From Roseiarcus sp963805295 (GTDB lineage Bacteria; Pseudomonadota; Alphaproteobacteria; Rhizobiales; Beijerinckiaceae): a DNA stretch of 64,000 bases. Under the pieces are notes generated by a model. It searched no databases and was not told the DNA's origin. It worked only from the letters and a program-made list of their open reading frames with translations. The stretch covers positions 1 to 64,000 of the forward strand of contig CAWDTW010000061.1 in assembly GCA_963805295.1 (NCBI GenBank), given 5' to 3'. This document shows, in pieces, positions 47,601-57,480 of the stretch. The position numbers and the translations under genes were made by a program. Position 1 is the stretch's first letter. Every line of letters begins with the position of its first letter.

Positions 47601-48052
47601 ATCACCTTGAAATGGGCGGGGACGTTCGCCTCGAACGGGAAGAGCTGCAGGAGCCGCTCGCAGAAGGCGTGCAGGGTCTGGATCTTCAGTCCGCCCGGCG
47701 TCTCGATCGTGCGGGCGAACAATCGCCGGGCGAATTTGAGCTCGTCGAGTCCGGGCCTCTCCGCGCCGGATTCGACGATCGCCGCCGTCAGCGCCTCGTC
47801 GCCGAGGCTCGCCCATTCGGCCAGCGTCTTGAAGATGCGGCCCGCCATATTGGCGGCGGCGGCCTTGGTGAAGGTGAGGCCGAGGATCTGCGCGGGCGGC
47901 GCGCCTTTGAGGAGCAGCCGCAGCACGCGCTGGGTCAAGACATGCGTCTTGCCGCTGCCGGCGTTGGCCGAGACCCAGGCCGAGGCGGACGGGTCCGACG
48001 CCGTCGCCTGCGTCCTGCGCAGCGGCTCGGGGATGACGAGACGGCGGCTCAT
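44618..48052 (-). CDS. addA: Double-strand break repair helicase AddA (several frameshifts)
   Basis: AddA is the UvrD-like helicase and nuclease subunit of AddAB, which resects DNA ends for RecA. The start at 48052 reads MSRRLVIPEPLRRTQATASDPSASAWVSANAGSGKTHVLTQRVLRLL (Walker A). Further motifs are GLTFTKAAAANMAGRI, IQTLHAFCERLLQLFPFEA, LDHLLVDEAQDTSAEQWRIL (Walker B), VFAVGDEKQSIFSFQGA and LTVHASKGLEAPIVFLPDTC. The C-terminal nuclease part (YSGRLDRLLVADAAVSIVDFKLG) is in another frame. Breaks near 46990, 46600, 45600 and 45350 net to zero, leaving about 1144 residues, the usual length. Its ATG overlaps the addB stop. Confidence 0.9.
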
Positions 48053-51000
48053 GGCGCGTCTCCCGCGTCGCCGTTCGCTCCGCCGCCCGTCGCCGACCAT
48101 TCCTTGACCCGCGCGAGATGGTCATAGTCGGAGAACCGGCCGGCGAATTTCGGGAAGGGACGCGAAAGATAGGGCGTCTCCGGCTTTGCGAACGCGTCGA
48201 GCAGCGCCTCGAGCTCGGCGAAATGCGCCTCCGCGAGCTCGGCGACGACGGCCTTCGCGCCCGCCGCGTCGCGCTCCACGCCGCCGTCCGGGCCGCCGAG
48301 CTTGAGATAGAGGGCGCGCGGAGGGGTCATGGTCTCAAGGCCCTCGAAGCCGCCGCGCATCAGGATCGCGGCTTCCAGTGTCAGTTGCGGCGCAAAGCCG
48401 ATCTTCACTTCCTTCGGTCCCGGCGGCTGGCCGCTCTTATAGTCGATCAGCGTCGCCCCGCCGAAGCGCAGCACGTCGATGCGGTCGGCGCGCGCGGTCA
48501 ATCGGAACGGTTTGCCATCGCCGAGCGGGAAGACGAGCTCGCCCTGGCGCTCGACCCAGATGCGTTCGAATCGCGCCGCGGTTCCTCGATTCGAAACCGA
48601 GGACGAAGTCGATCGCCTTCTCGATATTGGGCCAGTCGAGCCCCTCGAAAGCCGGGTGTTCGAGCAGCGCGGCGAAGCGCGCGCGGGCGAGGCGGACAAG
48701 AACCTCCCGCGCCTCCGTCGGCAACGCGCTCGACGGGTAGCGCTCGGCGAAGTCCTGCAGCGCGGCGTGCCAGGCCTCGCCCGCCTCGCGCGCGCCAGGT
48801 TCGCGTTCGACCGGCTCCATCGCCTGAAGCCTCAGAATGCGCTCGGCATAGATCGCGTAAGGATCGCGGCGCAGGGTCTCGACCCGGGTGACGCTGAGCG
48901 AGCGCGGCCGCATTTCCACGGGCGGGCGCGGCGCAGGCCGCTTGACGGGCGCGAACTCCGGCCGGCTGGTCGAGCGCGCGGGCCCAACGGAGGTACGACT
49001 CGCCGCGTCCGAGGCCGCCTCGATCGCCTTCGCGCCGGCGGCCGCCTCGATCCGCTGGAGAAAGCGCGAGGCGACGGTCGGCTCGCCGCTCCGCTTCTTC
49101 GCGCGGCTGAGGAACGACCTCGCGCGCGCCGAGCGCGGCGACAAAATCATGCGCGGTTTGTCCGATGCGCCGCTCCGGCGCAGAAAGTCCGAGCTTGGCG
49201 CGCATCGGCCGGTTGAGAAAAGCGTCGGTCTCGACCGCTGGCGGCCAGACATTTTCGTCGAGCCCCGCCAGCAGCGCCCGATCGAACGAGAGCAGGCGCG
49301 CTTCGAGCAGACCCAGAATCCTGAGGCGCGGATGGCCGCCGCGGGCAGGGGGCGCGCGAACGCCGGCGAGCGCATCGTCGATGAGAGCGGCGTATTCGGG
49401 GAGCGTGCAGGCAAAGCCGTCGCCCGCCGCCTCGCTCCATTCGTCGAAAAGCTGATCGAGCGTCTCGAGCCCCTGCGGCGCCGACGCCTCGGCCTCGGGC
49501 GCCGCCAGGATCGCGCCGAGAGCGGACCGATGCGCTTCCAGCCGGGCGCGGAGCGAAGCCGCCGGAACAGCGCGCAAAGGTTCGAGCGCCGCGACGAGCT
49601 CGCGCGCGAGCCGTTCGGCCGCGACGCGCTCCTCTTCGCCGATCGTCCGGATCGCGGGATGCGCGTGGCGGTCCCCGGCCGCCGCCCGCGCGGCGGCGAA
49701 GGCCTTGTCGAGATCGTCGAGCGCTCGCATCGGCGCGGCGCGCAAGATTCCGAGCTCGAGCGCGCGGGCCGCGGCTTCGCAATCCGCGGGCGCGCGGCCG
49801 AAGCGCGCCGCCGGATGGACGATCAGCGCCTGGGCGGAGAGCGGCGTGAGGTCGACCGCCGCCTCGAGGACGAGCCGGCTGAGCGCGCCGGCCTCGCTCT
49901 CGCCGAGCGTGCGTCCGGCCGAGTCCTCGGCCTCGACGCCCCAGCGCGCGAGCTCCGCCGACACGCGCCGGGCGACCGACGGATCGGGGGTGATGAGCGC
50001 GGCGGTCTTGCCCGGCGTCTCCAGGACCTCGCGCATGGCGATGGCGAGCGCCAGCGCCTCCTCGGTCTCGGCATCGGCGACGATGATCGAGACGCCCTCC
50101 AGCGCCGCGGCGACCGCGGAGTCCGAAAGCGCCGCGTCCCGGTCGCGCCAGCTGTCGGTCGAGTTCGGCGGGACGGAGCGCTTCGCTCACAAAGGCCGAA
50201 CGAGCGGCGAGCCGGGGCGGCGGCGCGCCCAGCGTCTTCACCGCGTTGCGTTCGACGCCGATGCGCCCAATCAGGCGATGCAGCAGGGCCTGCGGATGGC
50301 CGGCGAGCCCCATTGCGGCTTCATCCCCGGCGCCGATCATCGCCCAGGCGCGCTCGTCGAGGTTTAGGTCGAGGCCCGGCAGCACCACCGCGCCCTGATC
50401 GCTGCGGGCGATCGCCGCGATGAGTTCGGCGGTGGCGCGGTTCGCGCCGGTGGAGCCCGCGATGATCGTGGGCCCGCTGCGTGCGCGGCTCTCGAGCCCT
50501 TCGATCTCGGCCCGCACCATGTGTGCGACGCGCTTGGCGCGATCGATGAGCCCTTTTTCCTCGAGCCACTGCGGCCAATGGGCGAAGGCGATCTCGAGAA
50601 AGTCGAGGGTGATGCGCCAGTAGGTATCGTAGGCCTCCGGGGCGAGCGTTTCGAGCCTTCGCCAATCGACGCCCTCGATGATCATGTCGTCGATCAGCGT
50701 GGCGAGGTCGCCCGCGAGCGCATAGGCCTCAGCCGGGGTCGTGGCGACGAGCGCCGGCTCGCGCGCATCGAAGACGAGCCCGTCGGCCCTTGCGCCGCGG
50801 ATCGCCCCGCCCAAGGCCCGGCCCCAGGCGCGAACGAGGACGGCGAGCGTGTGGCGGCGGGTGAGCTCGCCGACCGCGGGCGGGAGCCCGGCGCGCGGCG
50901 CCTCTTCGCCCGCCGGCTCGAGAAACGTCGCCGCCTCGTCGGGTTCGAAGGCGCCGAGCGGAGCGATTCGCGGCAGGAGAACGCTCTCGCCGCCGCTCGC

Positions 51001-51195
51001 CGCGAGCAGCGCCTCGGCCAGGCCTGAGGCGGCGCGCCGGGTCGGCACGTAGATGGTGGCCCCGGCCAGCGCCAGCGGCCCGCCCGCGCCCGGAAAGCCC
51101 TCGATCAATTCGCCGTCGAGCAAGGCGCGGGCGAGCGTCGGCAGGAACGGCGCGCCGGGGGGAATCGTGAAGACGCGAGGATCGCGAATTGGCAT
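48049..51195 (-). CDS. addB: Double-strand break repair protein AddB (several frameshifts)
   Basis: AddB is the partner of AddA; its inactive helicase domain reads Chi-like sites and its C-terminal nuclease holds an Fe-S cluster. The ATG at 51195 reads MPIRDPRVFTIPPGAPFLPTLARALLDGELI, followed by LALAGATIYVPTRRAASGLAEALL, VLLPRIAPLG and PTIIAGSTGANRATAELIAAIA. The C-terminal PD-(D/E)XK region includes GDGKPFRLTARADRIDVLRFGGATLIDYKSGQ with its DYKSG motif. Coding switches frame near 50180, 49130 and 48600. It is first in the addB-addA operon. Confidence 0.88.
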
Positions 51196-51260
51196 GGGCG
51201 ATTGTCCGGCGGGGCGGAGGGGAAGACAAGCCGCCCTGTGGACAGCGCGCCTTCGCCGCC

Positions 51261-52280
51261 TCAGCCGCCAAGCGCCGCGGCGAGCCGATCCCAATGCGCG
51301 TCCTTTCCGGGAATCCCGAACCGCAGGCGGTCGGGCGCGTCGGCGAAGAGGCGGACCAGAATGCCCGCTTGGAGCAGCCGCTCAAAAGCCTCGCCCGCGT
51401 CCTTGCGCTCCGCGAGGCGAAACAGCCGCGTTCCGCCGAGGACGCGCCAGCCGCTCGCCTGAAGCAGCGCGTCGAGCCGCTTCGCCTCTCTTGCGAGCCG
51501 CGCGCCCATCGCATCGGTCCAATCCAGGTCGTTGAGCGCTTTGGTCCCGATCGCGATCGCCGGCCCGCTGACGGGCCAGGGGCCGAGCGCCGTCCGCAAC
51601 CTCTCAGCCCAGTCAGACGAAGCGATCGCGAAACCGAGGCGGAGCCCCGGAAGGCCGAAGCTCTTGCCGAAAGAGCGCAACACGACTGCGCCGTGCGCGG
51701 GCATGACCGGGACCAGGCTTTCCTTGGCGCCGTCGAAATCGGCGAAGGCCTCATCGACGATCAGGACGCCTCCGCGCCGGTCGAGCCGCTCATGCAGATC
51801 GAGAAGATCGTCGCGGCGCTCGATCAGTCCGTCGGGGTTGTTGGGATTGACGACAATCGCGACTTTGAAGTCGGCCAAGTCCTCCAGCCACTTCGACCTG
51901 ACGACGCGGGCGCCGGCCGCGGCGAAGGCTTCCGCGTGGCCGCTGTAGGTCTGACCGAGCACGCCGACGGCGCCGCGCGGCAGGATGCGGGCCAGCGCCT
52001 GGATGAGCGCCTGCGAGCCCGGCCCCGCGACCACGTGTTCAGCCGTCCCACCGTAACGGTAGGCGGCGGCGGCCTCGAGTTCCTCGATCGCCTCGCGTCC
52101 CGGCAGCCGCGTCCAGACGTCGGGCGCGAGATCGGGCAGGGGATAGGCGTGCGGATTGACGCCGGTCGAGAGATCGATCCACGGCTTCGGCGCGTCGGGG
52201 ACGAGCCGGCGGGCGACGTCGAGCGCGCCGCCGTGATAAGCAAAGGCTTCGTAGCCCGCCGCGCTGGTCCAACCCGCCAT
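51261..52280 (-). CDS. cobC: L-threonine-O-3-phosphate decarboxylase (CobC-type)
   Basis: This PLP enzyme makes the aminopropanol phosphate arm of cobalamin. The 339-residue protein shows AFAYHGGALDVARRL at the start, WIDLSTGVNPHAYPLPDL, VVNPNNPDG, LIVDEAFADF, and SFGKSFGLPGLRLGF with the PLP-binding Lys. Its ATG at 52280 lies head-to-head with that of cobD (52282), so no intergenic promoter separates them if both starts are right. Confidence 0.92.
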   Translation of the reverse strand: MAGWTSAAGYEAFAYHGGALDVARRLVPDAPKPWIDLSTGVNPHAYPLPDLAPDVWTRLPGREAIEELEAAAAYRYGGTAEHVVAGPGSQALIQALARILPRGAVGVLGQTYSGHAEAFAAAGARVVRSKWLEDLADFKVAIVVNPNNPDGLIERRDDLLDLHERLDRRGGVLIVDEAFADFDGAKESLVPVMPAHGAVVLRSFGKSFGLPGLRLGFAIASSDWAERLRTALGPWPVSGPAIAIGTKALNDLDWTDAMGARLAREAKRLDALLQASGWRVLGGTRLFRLAERKDAGEAFERLLQAGILVRLFADAPDRLRFGIPGKDAHWDRLAAALGG

Positions 52281-52281
52281 C

Positions 52282-53250
52282 ATGTCCCTTTCGGAATCGC
52301 TGCCGCTCGCGCTCGCCGCTCTCATGCTCGAGGCGCTCGTCGGCTATCCGGCGCCTCTCTATCGCGCGGTGGGCCATCCCGTCACCTGGATCGGCGCATG
52401 GCTCGGGTGGCTCGAGGCGCGGCTCAACCGGCCCGCCATGGGCTTCGCCGCGCGCCGCGCCATGGGCGCGCTCGCGCTCATCGCCGCTCTCGCGCCGGTC
52501 GCGCTCGCGTGCCTCGCGGCGACGCGCCTCCTCGCGCCTCTGGGCGGGTTCGGCTTCGCCGTTCTCGCTCTTCTCGCCGCGAGCCTTCCGGCGCAGAAGA
52601 GCCTCCATGCTCACGCGCGCGCCGTCGCCGACGGCCTCGACGAGGGCCTCGGCGAGGGCCGCCGCGCGGTTTCGATGATCGTCGGGCGTAATCCGGACGT
52701 CCTCGACGCGGCGGGGGTGGCGCGCGCGGCGATCGAGAGTCTCGCCGAGAATTTCTCCGACGGCGTCGTCGCGCCCGTCCTCTGGACCGCGCTCGGGGGC
52801 CTCACGGGCGGGGCGCTCTACAAGGCGGTCAACACCGCCGACAGCATGATCGGCCATCAGGACGAGCGCTACGCCGCCTTCGGCTGGGCGTCGGCGCGGC
52901 TCGACGATCTCGTCAATCTGCCGGCATCGCGGCTCGCCGCGCTGTGGCTCGTGCTCGCCGCTTTTCTCCTGTCCGACGCCTCGCCCTTCGAGGCGGCGCG
53001 CGCGGTGCGCCGGGACGCCTCGAAACACCGCTCGCCCAACGCCGGCTGGCCGGAAGCCGCGCTGGCCGGCGCGCTCGGCTTGAAGCTCGCCGGGCCGCGC
53101 GTCTATGGGGAAACGCTGGTCGAGGACGCCTTCATGGGGCAAGGGCGGCGCGAGGCGACCGCCGCCGACATCCGCAGCGCGCTGAGGCTCTACCAAGTCG
53201 CTTGCGCAATCGAAGCCGCCGCACTGGCGATCCTGGCGGCGATTGTTTGA
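52282..53250 (+). CDS. cobD: Adenosylcobinamide-phosphate synthase CobD/CbiB
   Basis: CobD joins aminopropanol phosphate to adenosylcobyric acid. The 322-residue membrane protein has several hydrophobic segments and family motifs PVTWIGAWLGWLEARLNR, AARAIESLAENFSDGVVAPVLWTALGG-like (RAAIESLAENFSDGVVAPV), AVNTADSMIGHQDERYAAFGWASARLDDLVN and PSPFEA..RRDASKHRSPNAGWPEAALAGALG. It is intact and divergent from cobC, which acts one step earlier. Confidence 0.94.
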   Translation: MSLSESLPLALAALMLEALVGYPAPLYRAVGHPVTWIGAWLGWLEARLNRPAMGFAARRAMGALALIAALAPVALACLAATRLLAPLGGFGFAVLALLAASLPAQKSLHAHARAVADGLDEGLGEGRRAVSMIVGRNPDVLDAAGVARAAIESLAENFSDGVVAPVLWTALGGLTGGALYKAVNTADSMIGHQDERYAAFGWASARLDDLVNLPASRLAALWLVLAAFLLSDASPFEAARAVRRDASKHRSPNAGWPEAALAGALGLKLAGPRVYGETLVEDAFMGQGRREATAADIRSALRLYQVACAIEAAALAILAAIV

Positions 53251-53517
53251 AATCCGCCGTTCGTGCGGTGTCGGTCTTTGAAGCGCAGAGGAAATTGCGA
53301 GGGAAGCGCGAACATCGGAGCCAATTGCGCGCCCCGTTCTCCCCATAGCCCGTCGTTAGACGGGCGTTCTTCCGAACGCCCTATGGTGGAAGAAGGTGTC
53401 GCCGCAGGCGACGGAAGGTGCGCGCAAGCGAATGAGAACTCATCCGGCCGCGCTTTCAGCGCGTCCCCCTTCCCCCGCAAGGGGGGAAGGGGGCGCGAGG
53501 CCCTCAAACGCCGGAGC
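53251..53517. repeat. Intergenic hairpin-rich repeat region
   Basis: It holds back-to-back hairpins GCCCGTC-GTTA-GACGGGC and GGGCGTTC-TTCC-GAACGCCC (about 53347-53382) and a C/G-run palindrome CCCCCTTCCCCCGCAAGGGGGGAAGGGGG near 53466. GC-rich repeats of this style recur at about 55620, 55760 and 58925. No gene is visible. Confidence 0.55.
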
Positions 53518-54972
53518 CTACCGCGCGGCCTTCATCATCCCGTCGCAATCGAGTTGCGCCTCGAGATGGTCGGCGAGCGCATCGAGCGTGGCCTCGACCG
53601 TCGCCTCGTAGGCGAGGCTAGAGGCCGCGCCGAGCCACGCGAGCCAGGCGGCGCGCTGGCGGTCGTCGGCGAAGAGCCCGTGCACATAGGCGCCCATCAC
53701 GCGGCCGTTCGGCGCAATCGCCCCGGCGAGCCGCCCGTCGGCGAAACGCAGGAGCGGGCGAGCGCAGTCCGGGCCGCTCGTTTGGCCGACATGCATCTCG
53801 TAACCCAAGAACGGCGCGTCGTTGACGACGCACTGGCCCTCGATCAGGCGAAGCGTCTTCTCGCCGGTCAGCACGGTCTCGACGTCGAGAAGGCTCAAGG
53901 CCTCGACCGCTCCCGCCGGCCCCTCGACGCCATCCGGATCCGCGACGCGCCGCCCCAGCATCTGATAGCCGCCGCAAATTCCGAGGACGCGCCCGCCGCG
54001 CCGCACATGGGCGAGACAATCGATGTCCCAGCCCTGCTCGCGAAAGAAGGCGAGATCGGCGATGGTCGCCTTGCTGCCCGGCAGGATGACCCAATCGGCG
54101 ACCGGGATCGGCTCGCCCGGCCGCACGAAGACGAGCCGCACGCCGGGCTCCATCCGCAGGGGATCGAAGTCGTCGAAATTGGCGATGCGCGCGAGCCTCG
54201 GCACGGCGATCGTGACCGGCGCTTCAGCCCGCGCCTTCGCCTCGCCGAGGCCGAAAGCGTCCTCCGCCGGCAGGCGAGACGCGGCGGGGAAGAAGGGCGC
54301 GAGGCCGAAGGCGCGCCAGCCCGTACGCTGCGAGAGCGTCCTCATGCCGCCCTCGAACAGGCTCGCGTCGCCGCGGAACTTGTTGACGATGAAGCCTGCG
54401 ATCATCGCCGCGTCTTCCGGCTCGAGCGCCGCCTTCGTCCCCAGAATTTGCGCGAAAATGCCGCCGCGGTCGATGTCGCCGATGAGGACGACCGGGCAAA
54501 AGGCAGCGCGCGCAAAGCCCATGTTGGCGATGTCGCCCTCGCGCAGGTTGATCTCGGAGGCGCTGCCCGCGCCCTCGACGAGGACGAGGTCGGCCTCGGC
54601 GCTCAGCCGCGCATAGCTGTCGAGCACTGCGCCGATCAGCTTCGGTTTGAGCGATTGATATTCGCGCGCCCTGGCATTTCCGATCGCGAGGCCCCGAACA
54701 ACGACCTGGGAGCCGATCTCGCTCTGCGGTTTTAAGAGCACCGGATTCATGTGGACGCTCGGTGGAACGCGGCAGGCCAGCGCCTGCAGCGCCTGCGCTC
54801 GCCCGATCTCGCCCCCGTCCTGCGTGACAGCTGCGTTGTTCGACATGTTTTGGGGCTTGAACGGCCGCACGGAAAGCCCCCGCCGCGCATAGGCGCGGCA
54901 GAGGCCGGCGACGATCAGCGATTTGCCGACGTCCGACCCCGTCCCCTGGAACATCAGCGCCCGGGCGGTCAA
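53518..54972 (-). CDS. cobQ: Cobyric acid synthase CobQ
   Basis: CobQ amidates four side chains of adenosylcobyrinic acid a,c-diamide. A TTG start at 54972 overlaps the cobO stop (TTGA) and gives 484 residues. Motifs: MFQGTGSDVGKSLIVAGLCRAYARRG (P-loop), PFKPQNMSNNAAVT, DLVLVEGAGSASEINLR, LIGDIDRGGIFA, the glutaminase Cys in LGICGGYQMLGRRV and the His in GAYVHGLFAD. The reading frame is intact. Confidence 0.94.
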   Translation of the reverse strand: MTARALMFQGTGSDVGKSLIVAGLCRAYARRGLSVRPFKPQNMSNNAAVTQDGGEIGRAQALQALACRVPPSVHMNPVLLKPQSEIGSQVVVRGLAIGNARAREYQSLKPKLIGAVLDSYARLSAEADLVLVEGAGSASEINLREGDIANMGFARAAFCPVVLIGDIDRGGIFAQILGTKAALEPEDAAMIAGFIVNKFRGDASLFEGGMRTLSQRTGWRAFGLAPFFPAASRLPAEDAFGLGEAKARAEAPVTIAVPRLARIANFDDFDPLRMEPGVRLVFVRPGEPIPVADWVILPGSKATIADLAFFREQGWDIDCLAHVRRGGRVLGICGGYQMLGRRVADPDGVEGPAGAVEALSLLDVETVLTGEKTLRLIEGQCVVNDAPFLGYEMHVGQTSGPDCARPLLRFADGRLAGAIAPNGRVMGAYVHGLFADDRQRAAWLAWLGAASSLAYEATVEATLDALADHLEAQLDCDGMMKAAR

Positions 54973-55574
54973 AACTCGACGCCCTCCTGCGCGCGCACGC
55001 CCGCGGCGAAATGATGTTTGACGAGGCCGAACTCGGTCACGCAATCGGCCGCATCGATCAGATCCTGCTTGGCGTTTCGCCCGGTGACGACGACATGCAG
55101 GCCCGCCCGGCGCGTCCGCAAGACTCCGACCACCTCGGCGAGCGGCAGATAGTCGTAGCGCAGCGCGATGTTGAGTTCGTCGAGCACGAGGAGGCGGATC
55201 GAGGGATCGGCCATCATGCGCTCGGCTTCGCCCCATGCGGTTTCAGCCGCCGCGACGTCGCGGGCGCGGTCCTGCGTCTCCCAGGTGAAGCCCTCGCCCA
55301 TCGTGCGCCACTCGACCTGAGCCCCGAAGCGCTCGATCGCCGCACGCTCGCCGGTCGACCATGCACCCTTGATGAACTGCACCACGCCGACGCGAAACCC
55401 CCGTCCCAGCGCCCTCAGCGCGAGCCCGAAGGCCGCGGTCGATTTGCCCTTGCCCGGGCCGGTGTGGACGATGAGCAGCCCCTTCTCGGCGATCGGCTTT
55501 GCCGCGACCTCCGTGTCCTGCGCCGCCTTGCGCTTCATCATCTTGGCTTTGTGCCGGTCCTCGGCGTCCGTCAT
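54969..55574 (-). CDS. cobO: Cob(I)yrinic acid a,c-diamide adenosyltransferase CobO
   Basis: CobO adds the adenosyl group to the corrin cobalt. The ATG at 55574 gives 201 residues, with the Walker A HTGPGKGKSTAAFGLALRALGRG, VVQFIKGAWSTGER, LLVLDELNIALRYDYL and HVVVTGRNA. The longer frame reaching 55775 has no family resemblance. No cobalamin riboswitch was recognised upstream. Confidence 0.94.
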   Translation of the reverse strand: MTDAEDRHKAKMMKRKAAQDTEVAAKPIAEKGLLIVHTGPGKGKSTAAFGLALRALGRGFRVGVVQFIKGAWSTGERAAIERFGAQVEWRTMGEGFTWETQDRARDVAAAETAWGEAERMMADPSIRLLVLDELNIALRYDYLPLAEVVGVLRTRRAGLHVVVTGRNAKQDLIDAADCVTEFGLVKHHFAAGVRAQEGVEF

Positions 55575-55876
55575 GATCGATCCGCGCGCTGGCGTTCGGC
55601 GAAGGCGGGTCGGGTCTCCTTCCCCCTTGTAGGGGGGCCGGGAGGGGGCGCGCGCCACGCAGAACCGATTAGCGCCCCACAATCCGTATGCGACCCAAAG
55701 AACTGAGGCCGCGCAAGCAGGGCGCTGCGATTCAGGCTCGGCGCGCCCCCCCCAACCCGACCCGCCCCGCCCCATGAAAGGGGGGCGGGGGAGAGCCCGC
55801 GGCTCGCCGAGTCCATCCGAAAGCGGACCGCATTAGCAGGATTTGTCGAGGCGGTCCAAACGAGGCTCCGCCTCCT
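55575..55876. repeat. Intergenic GC-rich repeat pair upstream of cobO
   Basis: About 300 bases without a gene. Two C-run/G-run palindromes of opposite polarity (near 55610-55650 and 55745-55795) flank about 100 bases. They resemble the repeats at 53466 and 58925 and are probably members of one intergenic repeat family. I see no riboswitch. Confidence 0.45.
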
Positions 55877-56869
55877 TCAGGGCAGATCGCGCAGGAACTG
55901 GATGATCGCCGCGTTGACTTCGCTCGCGCGCTCCTGCTGGGTCCAGTGGCCGCAGCCGGGCAGCATGACCGAGCCCCTGAGTTCGGGAACGAAGGTCTTC
56001 AGATTGGCGATGATCTTGTCCATGCCGGAGAAACTGACCACGAGGTCCCGGTCGCCCGCGACATAAAGCGCTGGAACCGTCACCCGAAGCCCGGCGAGGG
56101 GCGCCATGAGCTCCCAGTCGCGGTCCATGTTCCGATACCAGTTGAGGCCGCCGCGAAACCCGGTGCGCGCGTATTCGCCGGCGTAGAGGTCCACGTCGGC
56201 CTCCGTCAGCCAGGTGGGCAACCGCTCCGGCGCGGCCCGACGGGTGAGAAAGCCGCCGCTCCGCGGAACCATGCCCGGCGCAGTGTCCGGCGTGCCGTCG
56301 CTCTCCCTCGGCGGAGCGTCTCCCGATCCGGAATAGAGCAAGGTCCGAAGGGTATGGCGGGGATCGAGTTCGAACTCCGCTTCCGCGACGCCGGGCTCTT
56401 GAAAGTAGAGCATGTAGAACTGCGACCGCTCGGTCTGCGGCATTGCGCGGGTCGGCGGGGCGGCGCCCCGCGGTAGAAACGGCACGCTCAAGGCCGCGAC
56501 GCCACGGAAGATGCCGGGGCGCAGGAGCGCCGCACGCCAAGCAACCGGCGCGCCCCAGTCATGGCCGACGATGACGGCCCGTTCGGCCCCGAGCGCGGCG
56601 ACGACGCCGACCATGTCGCCGACCAGGTGAAAGAGCGTATACTTTTCGATGTCGTCGGGCTGGTCGGTCTGCCCGTAGCCGCGCATGTCCGGCGCGACCG
56701 CGCGGTAGCCGGCCCCTGCGGTCCACAAGATTCTCGTCGAGGTCCAAAGCCTCCTCAGGCCGCAAAGCGCGCTGCGCGAGCCGGAGCTCGTGGGCCGGGT
56801 GACGGCTTTGATGGCGGCGGCCCCGTAGGCGCCGCGCTGACCCCTTCGCCTCCAAATACGCCTTTTCAT
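55877..56869 (-). pseudogene. Epoxide hydrolase-like alpha/beta-hydrolase, N-terminus replaced
   Basis: From residue ~52 on it is a normal epoxide hydrolase: GYRAVAPDMRGYGQTDQP, the nucleophile Asp104 in VIVGHDWGAPVAWRAALL, the acid in YVAGDRDLVVSFSGMD and the His in PGCGHWTQQERASEV. The first ~50 residues lack the oxyanion HGFPxxWYSWRHQ motif, and I find it in no frame just upstream; the sequence there reads as unrelated basic residues. The 5' end was probably lost to rearrangement or assembly error, so the protein should be inactive. Confidence 0.75.
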
Positions 56870-56945
56870 TCGCTGTTAACCATGACAACCTGCAATGCCA
56901 AGGCCGTTCCGGGTCTCGGCTTGACGAAAAAACGGGAGAAACACG

Positions 56946-57215
56946 ATGGCGACAGTGGTCGCAACCCTCGCGGTGGGCAACATGGACACTTGGCTGAAGG
57001 GCGGAGATGAACGCAAAGCCCTGTTTAAGGATTTTTGTTCGAGCTATCGTATTTTCAGACACGCCGAGGCAAATCGCGTTTCGATCGTCGCCGAGAATGT
57101 GGACCTTGCCAAAATGAAAGCGATGCTTGGTACGCCGGAAAACGCAGCGCTAAGGGCTAAACACACTGTCATCGACCCAATCGAGGTCTACATCGAGGTT
57201 GAAGGCGGCAAGTGA
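56946..57215 (+). CDS. Conserved hypothetical protein (89 residues)
   Basis: The ATG follows GGGAGAAAC. The small soluble protein (VVATLAVGNMDTWLKGGDERKALFKDFC, RVSIVAENVDLAKMKAMLG, PIEVYIEVEGGK) has the alternating strand-helix look of a dimeric alpha/beta-barrel or ABM-type domain. I cannot name a family. It lies between the divergent hydrolase fragment and the FAD oxidase, and its codon use is less GC-rich than theirs. Confidence 0.65.
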   Translation: MATVVATLAVGNMDTWLKGGDERKALFKDFCSSYRIFRHAEANRVSIVAENVDLAKMKAMLGTPENAALRAKHTVIDPIEVYIEVEGGK

Positions 57216-57480
57216 TCGGCCTTACGCAGGGGTGTCAAGACTGATCGGGCTGAATGGGCCGGAATTGCGGCCTCCGATGTTCCGGCCTTCGGCGCCATCG
57301 CGCTTCCCGCGACGCGATTGTCGGAGGTCGGCAACCCTGCAGGTTCATTCTCGCACTCGAATTCGGCGAAGCCTTATGCCATGCATTGACCATCGGCGCC
57401 TCGCGTGGCGGGTCCCGCGAGTCGAGATCTTACCCGCCGGTCTTTGGGCGTTCTCCTCCGCGAACCGAAGGCGCGAGGCC

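Noticed and set aside
55575..55876. Cobalamin riboswitch upstream of cobO
   Set aside because: The conserved B12-box words are not visible; the hairpins are C/G-run repeats also found at unrelated loci.
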